Shown: positions 33,465 to 44,215 of the stretch, in pieces
Position numbering within the stretch: position 1 is the first letter of the stretch
How the letters are laid out: every line of letters begins with the position of its first letter
From: Tetraselmis striata
Taxonomy: Eukaryota; Chlorophyta; Chlorodendrophyceae; Chlorodendrales; Chlorodendraceae
Length of the DNA: 64,000 nt
Assembly: GCA_006384855.1 (NCBI GenBank)
Contig: VCJN01000573.1
Span: 1-64,000, forward strand
Reading direction: 5' to 3'
Notes under the pieces: model-generated
Database searches by the model: none
Told to the model about the DNA's origin: nothing
What the model saw: the letters and a program-made list of their open reading frames with translations, nothing else
Position numbers and translations under genes: made by a program

Positions 33465-36401
33465 GCTGGATTTTCTTCTGGATTTCCTTCTGGATTTCTG
33501 TGTGGATTTCTTGAATGTTGCGTCTAGCTCATGTAATCAAATAATTCAATCCCCAATGAGACCACCAAAGCATACGATCCGGCAGCCAAACTGACACGCA
33601 TGTCAGGAGGGCCAAGATTTTTGCCACGCCTAAAATTATGGTTTGGGCGGTCTAAAAACTTAAACCCTATCAAAAACCTACGAGGCCTAATCTGCATTTC
33701 TACTAAACCCTAGGATTTTTCTAAGTGTAATGAATGAAAATATCTTGAAATTGCTCCTGCGGACCTGCCATAAAATTAAAAATTTATATATGTACAAAAT
33801 AAATTCTTACAGGCATTTCGTCATCCATAAAAAAACGGCATCATCCGCCCTGCTGCCACCAAACCCTCGAATATCTGCCCTCCAACGGCCCATCGTCGCG
33901 CTCTGCCGTGCATGCAGGGTGGTGATCCGCCAGCCAGGGCAGGGCCCGCGCCGCCGGCCCGTCCACCACTCCACTATTGACAGCCAGCTCATTTGCAGTT
34001 GCAAGTTGCAAGCTCATTCCAAGATCCACGCAGGCGGCGACCCCTGGCTCTGAAACCCGCCTGCGCCTACTTAGGTGGACGTTGATGCGAGCACGGGGGT
34101 AAACCCTTTGCACCACTGCGCAAACTACCAGTACCTTTCCGCCCTCCGCGGCAGTGGCCCACCGCCCATCACCCCGGCATCACGATGGAGGCCGCCGGCA
34201 GCAGCGGCGCCACGCCAAAGGATATAGATTACGGCAGCATAACAGACTTTGTGAACATGGTGGAGCTGTACCGGGGGCGCCACTCGGTGGTGTGGCGCTG
34301 CACGTGCAAACGGAGCCGGCAGCCGCTGGTGGTAAAGGGATACGTGAAGGAGAAGATGCGGGAGAGGCATTATGGGCAGGTGGCTCGCGAGGTGGTGCTG
34401 ATGCAAAAGTGCCGGCCCGCCGGGATCGTGCGCTTTGCGGGATCCTTCGAGGACGACCGCGTGATATACATAGTGCAGGAGGACTGCAGCAAGGGCGACC
34501 TGTTCCAGCTCATGAACGCATGTGGAGGGCGGATGGCGGAGAAGGACGTGGTGCGCAAGGTGATCACGCCGCTGCTGCAGAGTCTGGAGGTGCTACACGA
34601 GATTAATGTACTGCACCGAGATATCAAGCCGGAAAACATTTTCTTCGCCACCGACGGCACCATGCGCCTCGGCGACTTCGGCCTCGCCATCTGCACGAAC
34701 TCCGAGCGGCCGAAGTCCCGCGTCGGCACCCTGGACTACATGGTGCTACCTCCCTCCCCTCCCCCTCCCCCTCCCCCGCCGTTCTCTCTCCACGCCGCAC
34801 CGCACAGCACTGCAGCAACTCATCGTCCCGCCTGCTCGCCCCGCCATCCCCCAAACCCTCCCTCCTCGTACCCCCCCCCTCCCCCCCCCCCCGCGCCAAC
34901 CTCCCACCCCGGACCGCCTTCCACTCCCAACTCGTGCACATCCCAACCTCTCCACCTCCTCCGAGAGCTCATACATTTCCGTCCCCCACCCGCTCCGATT
35001 CTCATGTGTATTCCGGGTTTTGTGGGGTTAGGTTGTGTGTACCCTTGCGGCTCACACCATCCGTTTCGGCGCAGGGAAGGAGAGGGAAAGGGTACTTTGG
35101 GCACCGCCATTTATGTTCGCACAACACCCATGGTACCCGGTGTTGCTTGATGGCTCGGCCTGTGGCCCCGGCATGGCAACGTCAGTGGCCTGGGATTAAA
35201 TGTACATTTCAAGCGGTGCTCTGTTTTATCACAATGACCGTCACCCCTGCGATGCCTCGCCAATGTACCACGTCGGGGGACAGAGAGCGGGAAGCGAGAG
35301 GCGCGCGCATCATCGCTGTGCGTGCATGCTGTCTCTCACCCGTTTCCCCTCCCCGGCATGGCCGCAGGCGCCCGAGGTGATCTCGCTCCCCAACCACGAG
35401 GAGCGCGAGGCGGTGGAGAAGAAGCACGGGATGCAGAATGTGTCATACTACAACGCCAAGGTCGACATCTGGTCGGTGGGCATCCTGGCGTACGAGCTGA
35501 TCGTGGGGCGGCCGCCCTTCGAGGTGGAGGGGGAGCGCGAGACGGCGCTGCGCATCATGTTTGACGAGAACATCGAGTTCCCGAACGGCATGAGCGAGCA
35601 GAGCATCCACTTCATCAAGCTCGCGCTCACCAAGTCGGCCAGCAAGCGCCCGAGCGCGACGCAGATGCTGGCGCACCCCTGGGTGGTGCCCTACTCCGGG
35701 GCGGCCGCCGCGGACCGCGGCAAAACCTCGAACGAGGTGGAATGGAGCGGCGCCGCCGCGCCGGAGGCGTCCAGCCCCTCAAAGACGCGGAGCATGCGCC
35801 CGTCCATGGGCAAGCTGAAGAGCTTCTTCAGCAACAAGTTTGGGAACAAGTAGAACCCCCCCCCCCCCCCCCCGGTCCCTTAGCCCCCCGCAACACTCTC
35901 CGCGACCCTGTGCTATCGCGCGGCTCGTCCGCACGCCTTGTCGTGCGCCCGTATGCCAGCCAAGGTGGCACACGGCCCGCTCCGCATTGGGCCCTGCTCT
36001 GTTTATTCGAACCGCCCGCGCACGAGTTCAATCGAGACCGGGCAGAGGCACTGTAAGCACGTGCTGAGGAAGCTCAGCTTTGAGCAGTGAAAGCCCGCCC
36101 CCCCCCCCCCCCCCCCCCCCCCGCCCGCCGGCCAGGCATGGCCCCAGCCGCAATGTGATGTTTTCCGCAGCCATTCTGAGCAGCCCCGCGTCGCTCCCTC
36201 TGCGCGCTGGGTGGATTCCAAATAACATCCGATGCGGGTGCCGACGCGCTTTCCATCGAAACTTGCGAGAAAGCGCCCGCCACCCGTAGAACCAGACGAA
36301 TATTCTGCGCACATGTTGCCCTCCGCAGACACTCAACATGATTACATGTGCTAGCTGCAAAATTCAAGAAATCCATACAGAAATCCAGAAGAAAATCCAG
36401 C
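33465..36401. repeat. Inverted repeats of 63-75 bp flanking the Aurora-like kinase gene
   Basis: The sequence 33465-33539 (GCTGGATTTTCTTCTGGATT ... ATGTAATCA) recurs in reverse complement at 36339-36401 with about 90% identity. The left copy has one extra 12-bp CCTTCTGGATTT unit. Outside and inside these blocks similarity stops. The whole kinase gene lies between them. Confidence 0.85.
34185..35853 (+). CDS. Aurora-like serine/threonine protein kinase
   Basis: Two exons, 34185-34742 and 35368-35853, give 347 residues. The intron is phase 0 and splits the activation segment exactly between GTLDYM and APEVI. Seen: a short loop GRHSVVW at 31-37 (poor in glycines), catalytic Lys51 in LVVK, alpha-C Glu69, HRD 144-146 with KPEN to Asn151, DFG 164-166, APE 187-189, DIWSVGILAYELIVGRPPFE from 219, and a KRPSATQMLAHPW end. 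The overall pattern is closest to Aurora kinases. About 20 extra residues between APE and DIW resemble the divergent Aurora-like kinases of green algae, one of which (CALK in Chlamydomonas) regulates flagella. The 50-residue tail is Ser/Lys-rich. A downstream C16 run (35858-35873) starts 4 nt after the stop. Intact and probably active. The Aurora assignment within the kinase superfamily is my inference; PLK or NEK would lack this loop pattern. Confidence 0.9.
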
Positions 36402-37484
36402 TACGGGCCACACGAGGCGGGAACCGCCATGACAGCCACCGATCAGGCATCGCCACCAACCAGCCGCCGCTCCACGCAGTAGGGACGCTCTCCCCAGCAC
36501 ACAATCCCGGGCCACTCCAATAGCGGCACTAGGCCGAATGTGATGTGAAGGCGCCGACAGGAAAGGGGCTTCGAAGAGTACGAGTAGAGGTCGTGTAGCA
36601 AGGAGCGGAAGGGGGGGGGGGGGGGGTCCAACCCAGAACGGGGCGCCATGTGGAGGCGCCAACAGGACAGGAAGGGAGAGAGTGCTCAACGAGTAGGGAA
36701 TGGAGAGCCGACCGGGCCAGCACCGACGTAAGACGCCGGTGTTCAGCTCACACTGCTCCTCCGCGGCAGTGGCAGCACGGGCGGGGCCAAGACTACCAAG
36801 GTGCCACCCGTGTACGATCCCCGCCCCCATCCCCAGCCGCAGACACTCAATATAGTACAATTATGTACTAACAAGGTGGCGTCAGGCACCTCCAAAGCAG
36901 CGCCCTGTTGCCCGTATCTTGTGGGTGTGTCAGGACCCTTACGCCTAATTCACAGTGCAAACATTGTAGGGGGGAGCCAATCCAGGGATGAGATGGAGTG
37001 ATCTTGTGTCACGCGAGTGCCGGCGGCTGCGAGCTTGCATCCCAGAGAAAAGTTGCGGGGGGGGGGGGGGGGGGGGGGGGGGACGATGGACTTTTAGTGC
37101 CACCTGGAATACTCATCTTCGCCATGACATGGCTGATAAGGTCCGCGGTCACAGGGCGTGGCGGCAGGGGCAGGTACATATATTGGTACGTTACCCCCGC
37201 CATATCTATCATCGCCACAACTATCCCCGCCTAATCTCTGCTGCCTTTACCCCGATCGAGGGCAGCGCGGTCGCATTTCCGCACCCTCCCGTGATTGGAC
37301 ACCGACAGCAGCAGGGCCAGGGGGCAGGGGCAGATGCATCGCAGACACGCCGCTGTGAACAGATGGGGAATCGGGGTTGAAGCATGCTTTCAGCACTGGC
37401 CGGTGCCGTTCCGGGTGGGTCCGCCGCCCCTGTGGCTAGTACTCAGCAGCGGAGGCGGCGGCGGCGGTGGACGGCGCGCAGAGT
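35854..37484. other. Convergent intergenic region between the kinase and QCR7
   Basis: No gene. It contains C25 at 36098-36122, G17 at 36610-36626 and G26 at 37057-37082. The box CGCAGACACTCAA occurs twice (36325 and 36838). Both flanking genes end here, so it must hold both 3' UTRs. Confidence 0.6.
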
Positions 37485-39164
37485 CTAGGGGATGGAGCGG
37501 TCGTATGTCTTCTCGGTGCCGAGCGCAGCCCTCTCCGAGTTCTCCAGCTTGATCTGGTCCAAGTAGGGCTGACGGTGGCAAGCGCGGGAGAAGGGGGGGG
37601 GGGGGGGTGATTAGCCTCGGCGCTGGTGGCGGGGTTATACGGTCGATGAGGTGATAATTGAGGATGTGATGTCATCGTAGACGCAGCAGCAGACAGCGGG
37701 ACACGCAGCTAGCGAACAGAGATTCCGACGGGGCGGGTGGCAGGCATGCTGGGAGGGGGGGGGGGGGGGGGGGGGGCGCCCCCACCGTGAGGTAGAACTG
37801 CAGCGGGGTCTGCTTGGCCTGCATCTCCGCCGGCAGGTACTGCTTCTTGGAGCTCAGGTCGATGGCGCGCTTGATGCGCTGGTTGCGCAGGTCCACCTCC
37901 TCCTGGGGGCACCGCTCCAGCGCGTTCTTGATGTCCTGCGGGGCGGCGGCGGCGGGCATGGCGCGGGTGCGCGCCAGTTAATAGGCTTGGCGGGTCGCGA
38001 TTGTAATGACTACTTTTGCGCCACCGACTCGGATCCTCCGTGCTATACTCGTGGCGCATTCTGACAGATGGCCACAAAATGTAGGTTCTCTCTTCGCGAG
38101 GGGGCGAGAAACACTTTAAATAGGTAGTGAACCCAACACGGAGTGCGGCAATATATGTATGTATGGGTGGATGGATGGATGTGTGTACCAGGGTTGCGCT
38201 GAAGTACCCCCTGGAGGTATTCAGTTCAGGCTGAATTGAATTCCCCTGAACTCAGCTGAACAGACTTCAGCCTGAATTCATGCCCTTAATTTAGGTCCTG
38301 AACTCAGCCTGAAGCCTGTCAAGTTCAGGCATGCAGGTCTTCAGGCTGGACTTCAGAGGGACTTCAGGTAGGGGGTATTCAGGCCATTTCCGGGAGGTGC
38401 TCAGGCTGAACTGAGTCGAGCTGAAATTGGGACTCAAGGCTTTACCCTGAACTGAAGGCCCTGCAGCGCATCACTGGTATGTACATATACCGTAGAATCA
38501 AATACAGTCCGCGGGGCCCCAAAAATAATGAATGGCTTTGCCCCTTCGCGACGGAGTATTCGTGCTATATTCTGTCTTGTTTCTCCGTTTTAATTGTTTT
38601 TCCTCTTCGCAGGGGGGTCAAAAACATTAGTTATCCGCAAGCCGTTTGTGTTTCTACGGTATCGCCATGTGTAGGTATTGTGTAGGTGTGTGGAAATGGA
38701 GGGGAGGGGGGGGGGGGGGGGGGGAGGGCACCCCGGTGGACAGCGGGTCCAGCAGGTCGTCATAGCGCAGCCCGTACTTCTTGAGCTCCGTTGCGACCAC
38801 CCTCTGGAAGCAAAGGGGGCAGCGCGAGCGCGTCAGTGAAGTCAGAAGAGGAGCGGCCTCGCTGCTGTGGTAAGGAGCTGATCCCTCCCGCCCCCCTCTC
38901 CCTCGGGGGACTCCGCCAGGCGCCGTGGGTCTCACCTGGTGGCTGCGCCCCATCCACTCCAGGACGGGCATGAACATCTTGGTGAGCTGCAGAGGCCGAG
39001 CAGAGGGGTTGGTGGGGATCAGCCGCAGCACGCATCAGCTCTGTTTCGCGGCAGGTCATTGGTGGTCATAGTGATGGTGATGGTCGTTATGAGCGGAGCC
39101 AAGCAATGGCAAGTATCCTGGGCGGGGCGGGGCGGGGTGGGCCGGCACTCACAGCGCTCGTCAT
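37485..39164 (-). CDS. QCR7: Cytochrome b-c1 complex subunit 7 (complex III 14-kDa subunit)
   Basis: This is the nuclear gene for the matrix-side 14-kDa subunit of mitochondrial ubiquinol-cytochrome c reductase (QCR7/UQCRB), needed for complex III assembly. Exons on the minus strand: 39164-39153, 38986-38936, 38803-38732, 37935-37786 and 37568-37485, all joined in phase 0, giving 122 residues, the usual length. Diagnostic text: LKKYGLRYDDLLDP, then DIKNALERCPQEEVDLRNQR, IKRAIDLSSKKQYLP, QTPLQFYL, and the end ERAALGTEKTYDRSIP, matching plant QCR7 (ALGALPLYQRTIP). The first exon is only 12 nt (MTSA), chosen because its GTGAGT donor and ATG fit the usual short N-terminus. Introns 3 and 4 start with GTGCCCTCCCC or GTGGGGGCG followed by long poly-C (transcript sense). 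The gene diverges from the isomerase gene at 40347. Confidence 0.96.
38195..38462. repeat. Cluster of TTCAGGCTGAA-type motifs in QCR7 intron 3
   Basis: Within 270 bp the motifs TTCAG, CTGAA, CAGGCTGAA, CTGAACTCAG and AGCCTGAA occur about twenty times in both orientations, so the stretch is a mesh of short imperfect palindromes. Nothing else in the window has this composition. Confidence 0.8.
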
Positions 39165-40346
39165 GGCGTCACACGGGTCAAGAGGGAGCCTGGGCAAGCG
39201 GCAGGAGCACAGGGTCAGCGACATCCAATGGCCGGGGACAGAGAGGGCCAGACCCATAGCATGGCCGCCGCCGCAGCTGCCCCCCTCCCTCACTGAGACG
39301 CACGTTTATCTATATGCCGCGGCACCGGTACCCTGCTGGGTGTGGCGGTGATTTAGTCCCCCCCCCCACCCCCCACCCCTCCCCCCGCGACAACCCAGCT
39401 ACCGTCCGCCGTGTCAGCGTGCCCTGCTGCTGCTGCTGCTGCTGCTGCCGTCTCGCGTTTAGGTTGTTCTGCCTGCCCCGGTGGTACGCGCGCCACCTGA
39501 CTCGCAAAGGGCGGGCAGGTGCGAGGCCAGGGGCGGCAGGGCAGCAGATGCAGGTGGTGGTGCGAGCTTCCCAAGCAAGCGGACCCTTGCCGGCCCGCCT
39601 GGCCCTGCCCGCCGCCTGGTGCTGCGGGCTGATGAGGGGCAGGGTGGTGGTGGGAAAGAGGGCGAGGGGTGAGGGGGGCTTTAGGGTTTCCGTCGGGAGT
39701 ACGAGAGGGGGGAGACCTGTGGGCGTCAGGAGCCGCGAGGGGCGCAAAGGCTGTCCGGAGGAGGGCACGGGAGGAACAACGCGGGTTCTGAGAGGCGGAT
39801 CTCTCCGACAGCTCGGGTGCGGTGCCAGCGGAGGTAGTGCGCGGGTGGGCGTCGTCGCGTCGCGCGCCGCATCAGCAGCACGCCACGCGGGGACCTGCCA
39901 AGGACGAGCACAGCGCAGAAAGGGTTATCGCATACCCTCATCCATCTTTCCAGGGCATTTTTGGGGGTTATTCAGGCAAAGAGGTAGTAATCTTACTGTT
40001 TTATCATATTCGTGCTTTGGCCTCCTCAATCCATTTGGCGACTACATACCGGTACATTTATTTATGAACTCTGTTATCGATGATTCGATGGCTACGAGGC
40101 ACGGTCCGCGCGCCGCAACATCGCCAGCAGCAGCCTACGGATTACAAGCCAGCAAGCACAAGACGGGCAAAAAGTTAACAAGACGGGCAACTGAGGCTGC
40201 GTTCGTCATTGCTGGCCGACCAGTACGAGTACCGGCCACCATCGCTGCCAACGAGTGCACTCACACTTCAAGCAGAGCTGCTAAGCCCCTGCTGAATTGC
40301 CGAGCAGGCTATTCTGTACTCTGAGCCGCCGTCGCTCCCGCTCGCA
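39165..40346. promoter_or_regulatory. Divergent promoter region, QCR7 / isomerase
   Basis: The two starts point away from each other 1.18 kb apart, so this region should hold both promoters. It contains a C/A-rich tract at 39358-39386 and a (CTG)8 run at 39426-39449. A long open frame (39314-40324) covers it but has no protein character. No TATA box could be assigned with confidence. Confidence 0.5.
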
Positions 40347-42539
40347 ATGCCGCCGCCGTTGGCGTACCGCGCCGCCGTTGCACAGCGGCCCGCTCTAACT
40401 CGACGGTGTCGCCACACGCCAGGGCGCACGGTACCCGCCGTCCTGCCGCCGCCAGCGGGACTGGGTCGCGAGGCGATGGGCGGGCATTGCAGGCGGGAAA
40501 CAACGGCGCGCGCCACCAGCCGCAGTGGCGGCGAGACGCTCGTCAAGGCATGCCGCCCCCCCCCCCCCCCCCCCCCCCGCCGGCTCAGAAACTGGGCTTA
40601 GAGCAGTGCAAGTCGCCCGAGATGGCATTAATATTTAAAAGAAGACAATGCATTTTCAAGAAGAATGTTGTTTTTGCTAGTTGTTTATGACAAACTGCCA
40701 GGATAAATCAGAACGACTACTGCAAACATATTCGTGTTGTTACATATCCTTGTCGCAATGATGGGGTAACTTGGGCTTCGTGCGTGGGGCCCGGCAGTGG
40801 ATGGGGTGCACCAAGCGGTCCTGGAGGATTTCCTGGAGGCCGGGGCACAAAGTCATGGGCTGACGCTCCCACCTCCCCAAATGGACTGAAGCCGGCATCG
40901 TGCACGTGCCCCACCCCGGCAGATCTGCGGCGTGGTGAGCCCGGAGGATGCGCAGCTGGCGACCAGCATGGGCGCTGACTTCATCGGTGCGGTCCCCCGC
41001 CCCTCCCCCTCCTTCGTTGCCCCCAAGATAACAACCATTAGGAGCGCAGAATACGCAGTACGCGGAGTCGCCTTGACGGCGAGGGCCCTGAGGGCTGTCC
41101 TCGCGCCACCTGCAGGCATGATCGTCTGGCCAAAGGCCAAGCGCTCCGTGAGCGCTGACACCGCGGCACAGATTGCGGAGGTGGCTCACCAGGCGGGCGC
41201 ACAGGCGGTGGGCGCCCATGGCCAACCTGCTGAGCCCCCCAGCAGCCATGACGCTTGCAAGGACGATGACGGGTTGCCGCGCTGGGTGCACTCATCGCGG
41301 CGGCGCCCACGTGCAGGTGGGCGTGTTTGTGGATGAGGACGCGGATACCATTGCGCAGCGCTGCGCCGAGGCCGGCATCAAGGTAGCGCAGCTGCATGGC
41401 GACGGCGCTAGGTGCGGCCGGGTGCCCTGCGCCCGCTGGCGATGCCAACCACCCAGAGTTCCTCCAGAGGCTTCCTGCCGACGCCGATGCTGATGCCGAT
41501 GAGGAGGCCAATGCCCATGCCCAACCCTGCCCACGTCCATGCCAATGCCGATGCCAATGCTGATGGCGGCATGTCTCCTGCCTTGCTGGTGGGCCGCAGG
41601 GCTGCGCTGCCCGGCCTGCCAGACTCCCTCAAGGTCATCTACGTCATGCACGCGGATGCCAGTGGGGCGGTCCAGACGCCGCCGCCGCCCATGTGAGCGC
41701 CACCCCAGCACCTCAGCACCGGCCGGTTCCCAGAGGTCCTTTACACGTGCCCCCGACTGACGCGGTCCTCGGTGTCCCGCCCCGTTGACCTGGCGCTGTG
41801 GTGACCCGATGCCCTCGCAGCGCGGTGGACTGGGTGCTGCTGGATGGGCTCAAGGGCGGGAGCGGCGAGACCTTCGAGTGGACGTCGCTGCGCGTGCCCA
41901 CGGGTAGGGCCCAGCCCGCAGCCGCCTGGTGCCCGAGGCCGCCGCTCCCAGCTGCCCATCCTTGCTGACAGCACCGGTTTCCATTGCCCCGGTAGGCGCC
42001 TCCACGGAGGGGTGGCTCCTCGCAGGCGGCCTCGGGCCCGACAACGTCGCGGAGGCGATCGGCATCGCGCACCCCACCGGCGTGGACGTCTCCTCCGGGG
42101 TCGCCGGCCCTGACGGTGCGTGCCCCAGGGGCGACCGCCCGCGCGCCAAGCGTACTTGTGCCGCTGGCAATCGTACAATCCTTTGCCCCCCCCGGGAGAG
42201 GCTACCTATGGTGGGATCAGTACCACCAGCATACTGAATCAGGTTTGCGAGTTACACCAAAAAATATTTACTATTTCGCACCATTGAGTCGGAGATTCAC
42301 GCTGACTTCATGGTGTCTTCACGCTGATTTCGAAATGAATAGTTGTCTCGCAAAGGGGCGGGGGCGTCGAAATCTGCATTATATAGCGACCATAAAGCGT
42401 ATTGACTGCGGCAGTGATATGTTTGCCCTCGCTCACTCCCGCCTGGGCCTCCCGCCCTGCTCTGTCGGCAGGCCTGAAGAAAGACGCCGACAAGGTGGAG
42501 CGCTTCATTGGCGGTGCCCGAGGCGCGCGCGGGCGGTAG
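40347..42539 (+). CDS. Phosphoribosylanthranilate isomerase, plastid-targeted
   Basis: This enzyme converts N-(5'-phosphoribosyl)anthranilate to CdRP in tryptophan synthesis (TrpF/PAI). Eight exons: 40347-40547, 40923-40986, 41116-41207, 41317-41411, 41600-41692, 41821-41903, 41996-42115 and 42472-42539; intron phases 0, 1, 0, 2, 2, 1, 1; 271 residues. Residues 1-64 are Arg/Ala/Thr-rich with almost no acid, a plastid transit peptide. The mature part starts LVK-ICGV with the general-base Cys69, and has MIVWPKAKR at 90-98, VGVFVDED at 120-127, QLHGD at 144-148, VLLDG with the general-acid Asp190, [10 protein letters not shown] at 218-227 and the phosphate-binding GVDVSSGV at 238-245. All TIM-barrel landmarks of the family are present. 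Intron 1 has a GC donor (40548-40549) followed by poly-C at 40556-40578. Intact; one of the surest calls in the window. Confidence 0.96.
41483..41577 (+). repeat. GATGCC hexamer minisatellite in isomerase intron 4
   Basis: About a dozen degenerate copies of GATGCC/AATGCC, lying wholly inside intron 41412-41599. Confidence 0.85.
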
Positions 42540-44215
42540 GTGGCCATACAGCGGCGCGCGTCAAATTGCTAGCGAGAAACGGGTGAACCCGCCCAGTGGG
42601 GAGAGGCGAGGAGGTGAAGGAGGGGCGCAGCAGCGCCGCCGCTTATGATCTGTCTGCCCACCCTCCCAATCCCCTCACCCCATGTGCCGCCCCCATCTCG
42701 CCCTTATAAATAAGAGAAGGGAGTGCGGCAACAAGGGCGTGACTTTGATTTACATGCATCGCACGCCAAGGATGTCTGTCCAGCATGCTGCGCTGTTGGG
42801 CGCCACGTACTTTCTGGGCATGGCAAATGATACAGACATGGGCACAGGATGGCTGCTTGGTTGCATGCCGTGATGTGCAGACGCCGACTTCGATCCACCG
42901 CCCCCGCCATTGTAAGGGCGAAACTCGACAGCAAGCGCGCAATATCCATCTGAAAGTAGTCTTTTAACCATGATTATAAGTGTTATTATTAATGCTTGAA
43001 ATGTTATTGTTAATAATGGAATTAAAAAATGGAATGTACACTGAAAAGTACTGGTATTCGCGGCCAGTCCGGAGCGCACAAGCACTGCGTCACAGACAAC
43101 AAGAGCGCAGCTGCCGCAGCCGAGTGCTGCTGGAGCGCCAAACCGGGTAGAGGAGATCCCGCGCTCTCGCAGTAGCCCTCTCTCTATGGGCAGATCGGGG
43201 GGGGGGGGGGGGGGGGGGGGGGGAGGGGGGGGCGATGGTGCCGAAAGCTACTGGGCAGGCAGCAGTGCCGCTGTTTGATCTGAACATGCTGGTGCTACTC
43301 CTTGTTGTGCAAATCCGCATGGGCGACGCTATTTGCATGGACAGTAGACGAGTCCGACAGCCAAGTGGACGTAACGCATGTCCAGGGAGGTGCCATGGAA
43401 CTTACTACACTGCGCAGCACACCCCATTGCGGTAACAGAGGTATGTAAGAGAAGGCGTGTCGGCGGGCTATACAGAAGAGAGTTGAGCACATGCCTCAGA
43501 AGTACAGGAGGGCGGGTGGGCTGCTGCGACGACCACGGGGACTGGTTGATACCGGTACTGTCATCACCCGTAGTGGTATCCGTGAGCGCTGCGCTGATGA
43601 ATAGGAATTACAGCGGGCATCGCAGCTCTATTAGTCTCTATGATATACTCCGCCGTCTACAATACAATTTACTCCGACGGTGCGACTGCCCGGGATCGTC
43701 AGGCGTCGGAGCTGCACCTCAGTCATTTCAGTTTTCAAGACACGGGACGAGATGCACCGTCGCCGTGGTTTCGGAGCATCGTTTCGGAGCGAAACACTCC
43801 GTTTGCGACTCAGGCCGCGCGTACCCGCGCGCGAGCGAAACGATGATGAGCCGCCTGTACGAACATATCGGAGATCGCTGAGCGCTCGCCGACGACGATG
43901 AGAAGTCGGGGCTGAATCGGTCGGTACACAGGCCGCCACGTAGTCGACGTTGCAGCTCCATCAAAGGCTGCCACAGAGCAGAGAGGTCTTTCCGCATCAA
44001 GCGCTCGGCACGAATCCTTCCCACGAAGCTCCCAAAGGGCAGCAGCACTGCATTGCTCCCAAAGGCAGACAACACGAGGTCGAAGTTGCACTCGCAGTCC
44101 CTTCGAGCGAAGGAAGTGAACGACCAGCGCGCGCCGAGACCGCCGCCCGCCGCGCCCTGTCCCTCCTTAAAAAAGGCCCCACGTGCGAGGCATCGCGACA
44201 AAACCACCCGACAAC
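42540..44215. other. Intergenic region, isomerase to NTF2-like gene
   Basis: Holds a G27 run (43197-43223) followed by GA6-8 stretches. ORFs near 43378-43881 (plus) and 44207-43728 (minus) cover each other and look like frame shadows in GC-rich DNA. The promoter of the NTF2-like gene should lie just before 44216. Confidence 0.5.

Noticed and set aside
39314-40324. 336-codon plus-strand ORF
   Set aside because: Covers the QCR7/isomerase promoter region, includes a (CTG)n run as poly-Cys and ends before the isomerase exon; no domain.
43378-44207. 167-codon plus and 159-codon minus ORFs
   Set aside because: Mutually overlapping, no recognisable motif, upstream of a well supported gene start.
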